From: an uncultured Clostridia bacterium
GTDB lineage: Bacteria > Bacillota_A > Clostridia > Christensenellales > Aristaeellaceae
NCBI GenBank assembly: GCA_947165745.1
Contig: CAMVBO010000032.1
Location: 1 to 9,684 of the forward strand
Direction of reading: 5' to 3'
DNA length: 9,684 nt
Of the stretch, positions 6,906-9,684 are shown piece by piece; position 1 is the stretch's first letter, and the number at the start of each line of letters is the position of its first letter. Below the pieces are notes generated by a model. The model was given only the letters and a program-made list of their open reading frames with translations, was not told the origin of the DNA and did no database searches. The translations under genes and the position numbers were made by a program.

Positions 6906-9586
6906 TGTGGCGCCGTAGACGTCTACGCCGGGCGGCGTTTTTGCTCATTTTCGTCCTCGTTCTGTCTGCGAGCGCCGCACTGGTTTCCGCGCTTGCGTTC
7001 AATGAATTGCCGTCGGACCCCCCTGTGGTTTTCAGGCCGGCGAATGATGGGGCCGCTGACAACCCAGACAATCCGCAGACCCCGGACAATCCACAGACCC
7101 CGGACAATCCGCAGACCCCGGACAATCCGCAGACCCCGGACAACCCGCAGACCCCGGACAACCCGCAGACCCCGGACAATCCCGACAATCCCGACAACCC
7201 CGACAATCCCGACAATCCCGACAACCCCGACAACCCCGACAATCCCGACAATCCCGACAATCCCGACAATCCGGATGATCCGGACAATCCGGACAACCCC
7301 GACAATCCCGACAATCCGGATGATCCGGACAACCCCGACAATCCCGACAATCCGGATGATCCGGACAATCCCGACAATCCCGACAATCCGGATGATCCGG
7401 ACAACCCGGACGACCCGGACAACCCGGACAACCCGGATGATCCGGACAACCCGGATGATCCGGACAACCCCGACAACCCCGACAATCCGGATAACCCGGA
7501 CAATCCGGACAATCCCGACGATCCGGAGTATGACATGGATGTCGTGCGCAGCTACATCGTCTCCCGGATCGTTTCGGCGGGCAGCAGCTATGACCAGCTG
7601 CAGTCCCTGTGCGCGGCGTGGAATGAGAAGCACCAGGAGTACCTTGACGGAAAACAGAAGTACGAACAGGGACTCGCGTTGTACAACAAGGGGAAAAGTG
7701 CCTATGATGCGGGAAAAACAAAGTATGAGGCGGGCTTGGCCGCGTACGCAACGGGCCTGAGCCAATACGAAGAGGGGGTCACACAGCTCGAGGAGGGCAA
7801 GACCGCCCTGACGCAAGCCAAGGAGGAACTGGAAAACAAGCGCGGGCAGCTGGATGATGGCGAGAGCCAGTACGCGGACGGCCTCGAACAATACGAAACA
7901 GGCGTCCAGAAGCTCAACGACGCCAGCGAACAGGCGGAGAAGCTGCCGGCCAGCCGATGGATCGTCATGGACTGCCGGGGCAATTCCAGCTTTGTGCAGC
8001 TGCTCCTGGGCAGCAGCAACCTCGCCAGCCTGGAGATGACCTTCTCGCTGATGTTCATGCTGGTGGGCGCGCTGGTCATCTACGCGACCATCAGCAAGAT
8101 GATCGACGAGCAGCGCAACTTGATCGGCGCGGGAAAGGCGCTGGGCCTGTTCAACCGGGAGATATTCGCCAAATATCTCCTGTTCGGCGTGTCCGGCACG
8201 GTGATGGGCACGGTGATGGGCATTCTGACGGCCCGCTACGCGATGGAGGTATATGTGCTCAAGCAGGCCGGCTCCTTCTATACTTTCGACACCACGAAAC
8301 CCACGCTGATCCTCCGGCCCACGTTTGTCGTCCTCATCGCCGGGCTGCTGCTGTCCTTGGCGGCGATCTGGTTCGCCTGCAACAAGCTGCTGCGCTCTAC
8401 GGCCATCGAATTGATGCAGGCCAAGGTTCCCGCCGGCAGAAAGCGAACCAGAAGCGGCAGGGCACGCGTGCTTTCGCTGTATTCCCGGCTGATCCTTTTG
8501 AACATCCGCTCCGACATCAAGCGCGTGATCGTGACAGTGGTCAGCGTGGCGGGCTGCTGCGCCCTGGTAGTGATCGGGTTCACGTTGAAATCCGCGGTGG
8601 AGGGCGCGCTGCAGAAGCAGTACGAACGAATCGTGGATTACGACGGGCGCATCCGCTTTGACACCGCCACCGCTGAAAACGCGTCGGACGACATTCGAAA
8701 AGAGTTGGAGAAGGCGGGCGTCGATTATACGGAGCTCTATGACGGGGTGGTCACTTTCCGGGTCAAGGACAACCTGGTGGGGGAGCTGCTGTGCGGCGAC
8801 ATCGCGGAATTCAACGCGTTCTATCACCTTTGGGACTGGAAGACCGGCGAGGCGATCGGCCCGACGGACGACGGCATCCTGGTGCAGAAGCGCACAGCGG
8901 AGAGCTATGACCTGCAGGTGGGCAGCGAGATGGAGCTGACCCTGAGCAACGCCCAAAGCGCAAAGGTGCGCGTGGCCGGGATATTTGACAACTATATCGG
9001 GCGCGTCATGCTGATGAGCCCGGCCTGTTATCGGAAGCTGTTCGGGGAGGACTGCGTCACAAATCTGTTCTATATTCGTTTGAACGGCATGGATGAGGAT
9101 CGGCTGTTGGACAGCCTGCAGTCCATCCAGGGCTATGAAAGCTATGCCCGTTCCGACACGGACAAGGCGCTGTTCGCCTCCACCTCCACGCTGGTAGTGG
9201 CCATCGTGGCGCTGTTCATATTCATGGCCGCGGTCATGGCGGGCGTGGTGCTGACGAACCTGACCAACATCTATATCCTCCAGAAGAAGCCGGAACTGAC
9301 GATCATGCGCATCAACGGCTTCACCGTGCGGGAGGTCATCAGCTATGTCACCCGGGAGACGGTGGTCACCACGGCGCTGGGCATCCTGCTGGGCATCGTC
9401 ATGGGCGCGTATGTCTCCTACAGGATAACCCGCGCGATCGAGACGGCCTTTGTCCAATATAACCGCAGCGTCAGCGTGTCCGCGTGGGGCTTTGGCCTGG
9501 CCATCACGGTGTTCTTCACCGTCGTTATCAACGTCATCGTGTTGCGGAAGGTGCGCGATCTGAAGCTCACCGACGTGAACAGCTGA
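6905..9586 (+). CDS. FtsX-type permease, C-terminal half with NPD-repeat tether
   Basis: This encodes 893 residues. The ATG overlaps the previous stop (TGATG), with AAGGGGGG 9 bases upstream. An Arg-rich start (MWRRRRLRRA) precedes a membrane anchor or signal peptide at about 10-32. A Pro/Asp/Asn repeat tract fills 52-207: six DNPQTP units, then 39 D[N/D]P triplets. A coiled coil with YxxG patterns spans about 228-345 (YEQGLALYNKGKSAYDAG). Then comes the family's typical membrane part: SRWIVMDCRGNSSFVQ and three helices near 377-396, 423-443 and 474-493 (first FtsX domain). A helix at 542-561 leads into a second extracytoplasmic domain, about 562-758. Three last helices at about 761-785, 816-840 and 860-882 form the second FtsX domain. 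The new N-terminal anchor restores the topology expected from the split chain. It should pair with the preceding protein and the GAF-ABC ATPase. Substrate unknown; export or cell-envelope remodelling are both possible. Confidence 0.92.
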   Translation: MWRRRRLRRAAFLLIFVLVLSASAALVSALAFNELPSDPPVVFRPANDGAADNPDNPQTPDNPQTPDNPQTPDNPQTPDNPQTPDNPQTPDNPDNPDNPDNPDNPDNPDNPDNPDNPDNPDNPDDPDNPDNPDNPDNPDDPDNPDNPDNPDDPDNPDNPDNPDDPDNPDDPDNPDNPDDPDNPDDPDNPDNPDNPDNPDNPDNPDDPEYDMDVVRSYIVSRIVSAGSSYDQLQSLCAAWNEKHQEYLDGKQKYEQGLALYNKGKSAYDAGKTKYEAGLAAYATGLSQYEEGVTQLEEGKTALTQAKEELENKRGQLDDGESQYADGLEQYETGVQKLNDASEQAEKLPASRWIVMDCRGNSSFVQLLLGSSNLASLEMTFSLMFMLVGALVIYATISKMIDEQRNLIGAGKALGLFNREIFAKYLLFGVSGTVMGTVMGILTARYAMEVYVLKQAGSFYTFDTTKPTLILRPTFVVLIAGLLLSLAAIWFACNKLLRSTAIELMQAKVPAGRKRTRSGRARVLSLYSRLILLNIRSDIKRVIVTVVSVAGCCALVVIGFTLKSAVEGALQKQYERIVDYDGRIRFDTATAENASDDIRKELEKAGVDYTELYDGVVTFRVKDNLVGELLCGDIAEFNAFYHLWDWKTGEAIGPTDDGILVQKRTAESYDLQVGSEMELTLSNAQSAKVRVAGIFDNYIGRVMLMSPACYRKLFGEDCVTNLFYIRLNGMDEDRLLDSLQSIQGYESYARSDTDKALFASTSTLVVAIVALFIFMAAVMAGVVLTNLTNIYILQKKPELTIMRINGFTVREVISYVTRETVVTTALGILLGIVMGAYVSYRITRAIETAFVQYNRSVSVSAWGFGLAITVFFTVVINVIVLRKVRDLKLTDVNS
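7058..7525 (+). repeat. In-frame Pro/Asp/Asn tandem repeat (18-bp then 9-bp units)
   Basis: One DNP triplet is followed by six 18-base units encoding DNPQTP (7067-7174) and 39 nine-base units encoding DNP or DDP (7175-7525). Eight of the 39 are DDP, at units 12, 17, 21, 25, 27, 30, 32 and 39, giving a looser higher-order pattern. Synonymous variation (AAT/AAC, CCC/CCG) shows part of the array is old and part more uniform. Because all units are multiples of three, copy-number change would alter tether length without breaking the frame. Confidence 0.97.
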
Positions 9587-9684
9587 TCCGCGAAGGGACG
9601 CATTGGCCGCGGGGCCGGGGCCTGGCGCTAAGCCAAGGGAAACCAACGCAGAAATGCAGTTCAAGGCGCCGAAAATGCATCTTG

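Noticed and set aside
7058..7525. A CRISPR array, suggested by regular repeats.
   Set aside because: Units are 9 or 18 bases without spacers, and the array is in frame within a protein gene.
6787..7536. A 249-codon - strand frame giving a Ser-Gly-Leu repeat protein.
   Set aside because: It is the antisense reading of the 9-bp repeat array. It has no ribosome site or support beyond the repeat, and the sense frame is explained by the permease.
6923..9664. A 913-codon open frame on the - strand opposite the second permease gene.
   Set aside because: It mirrors the + strand gene, whose codon use and GC bias keep the complement open. Its product is Arg/His/Gln-rich with long repeat-derived Val/Ile/Arg tracts and no domain. 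The + strand product has clear FtsX features.
9587..9684. A new gene starting at ATG 9654, or a terminator for the permease operon around 9603-9638.
   Set aside because: Only ten codons are visible, with a poorly spaced ribosome site. The hairpin-like TGGC/GCCA pairing is short and lacks a T-run, so neither can be supported.

Overview
The window is GC-rich (roughly 60%) bacterial DNA. It reads like a monoderm, probably a GC-rich member of the Clostridia in the broad sense. The evidence is the style of the LolD/MacB-like ATPase, an FtsX/MacB-type permease with a long extracytoplasmic coiled coil, sigma-70-like promoters with TGn extended -10 elements, and secreted adaptor-like proteins with short signal peptides. 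The taxonomic guess is inference; nothing here fixes a genus.

Layout. (1) Positions 3-2665, + strand: a tight three-gene run, entered partway through its first gene. It holds the C-terminal part of an HlyD/RND-type adaptor, a secreted protein with low-complexity linkers and a probable Ig/FN3-like domain, and a second HlyD-like adaptor with a signal peptide. The first two genes overlap and the last two are 4 bases apart. (2) Positions 2710-2742: a perfect 15-bp stem forms a terminator between convergent genes. (3) Positions 2783-3910, - strand: a seven-helix membrane diguanylate cyclase with an intact GGDEF motif and a degenerate product-inhibition site. (4) Positions 3911-4328: a non-coding divergent control region. 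It has one good promoter in each direction, a structured leader for the cyclase, and operator-like inverted repeats in front of the ABC gene. (5) Positions 4329-9586, + strand: an ABC transporter operon. It encodes an ATPase with an N-terminal GAF sensor domain, then a permease whose usual single chain is divided into two overlapping genes. The second of these begins with a new membrane anchor and a 153-residue Pro/Asp/Asn repeat. (6) Positions 9587-9684: a short tail in which I can support no gene.

How the parts may work together (inference). The ATPase and the two permease halves would form a MacB/FtsX-like machine that couples ATP use in the cytoplasm to movement of extracytoplasmic coiled coils. 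The HlyD-like proteins could be its outer-face partners, or partners of a transporter upstream of the window. The GAF domain offers small-ligand control of the ATPase, and the divergent diguanylate cyclase shares its control region, so a link to cyclic-di-GMP signalling is plausible but unproven. The most unusual points are the split permease with the NPD-repeat tether and the GAF-ABC fusion.
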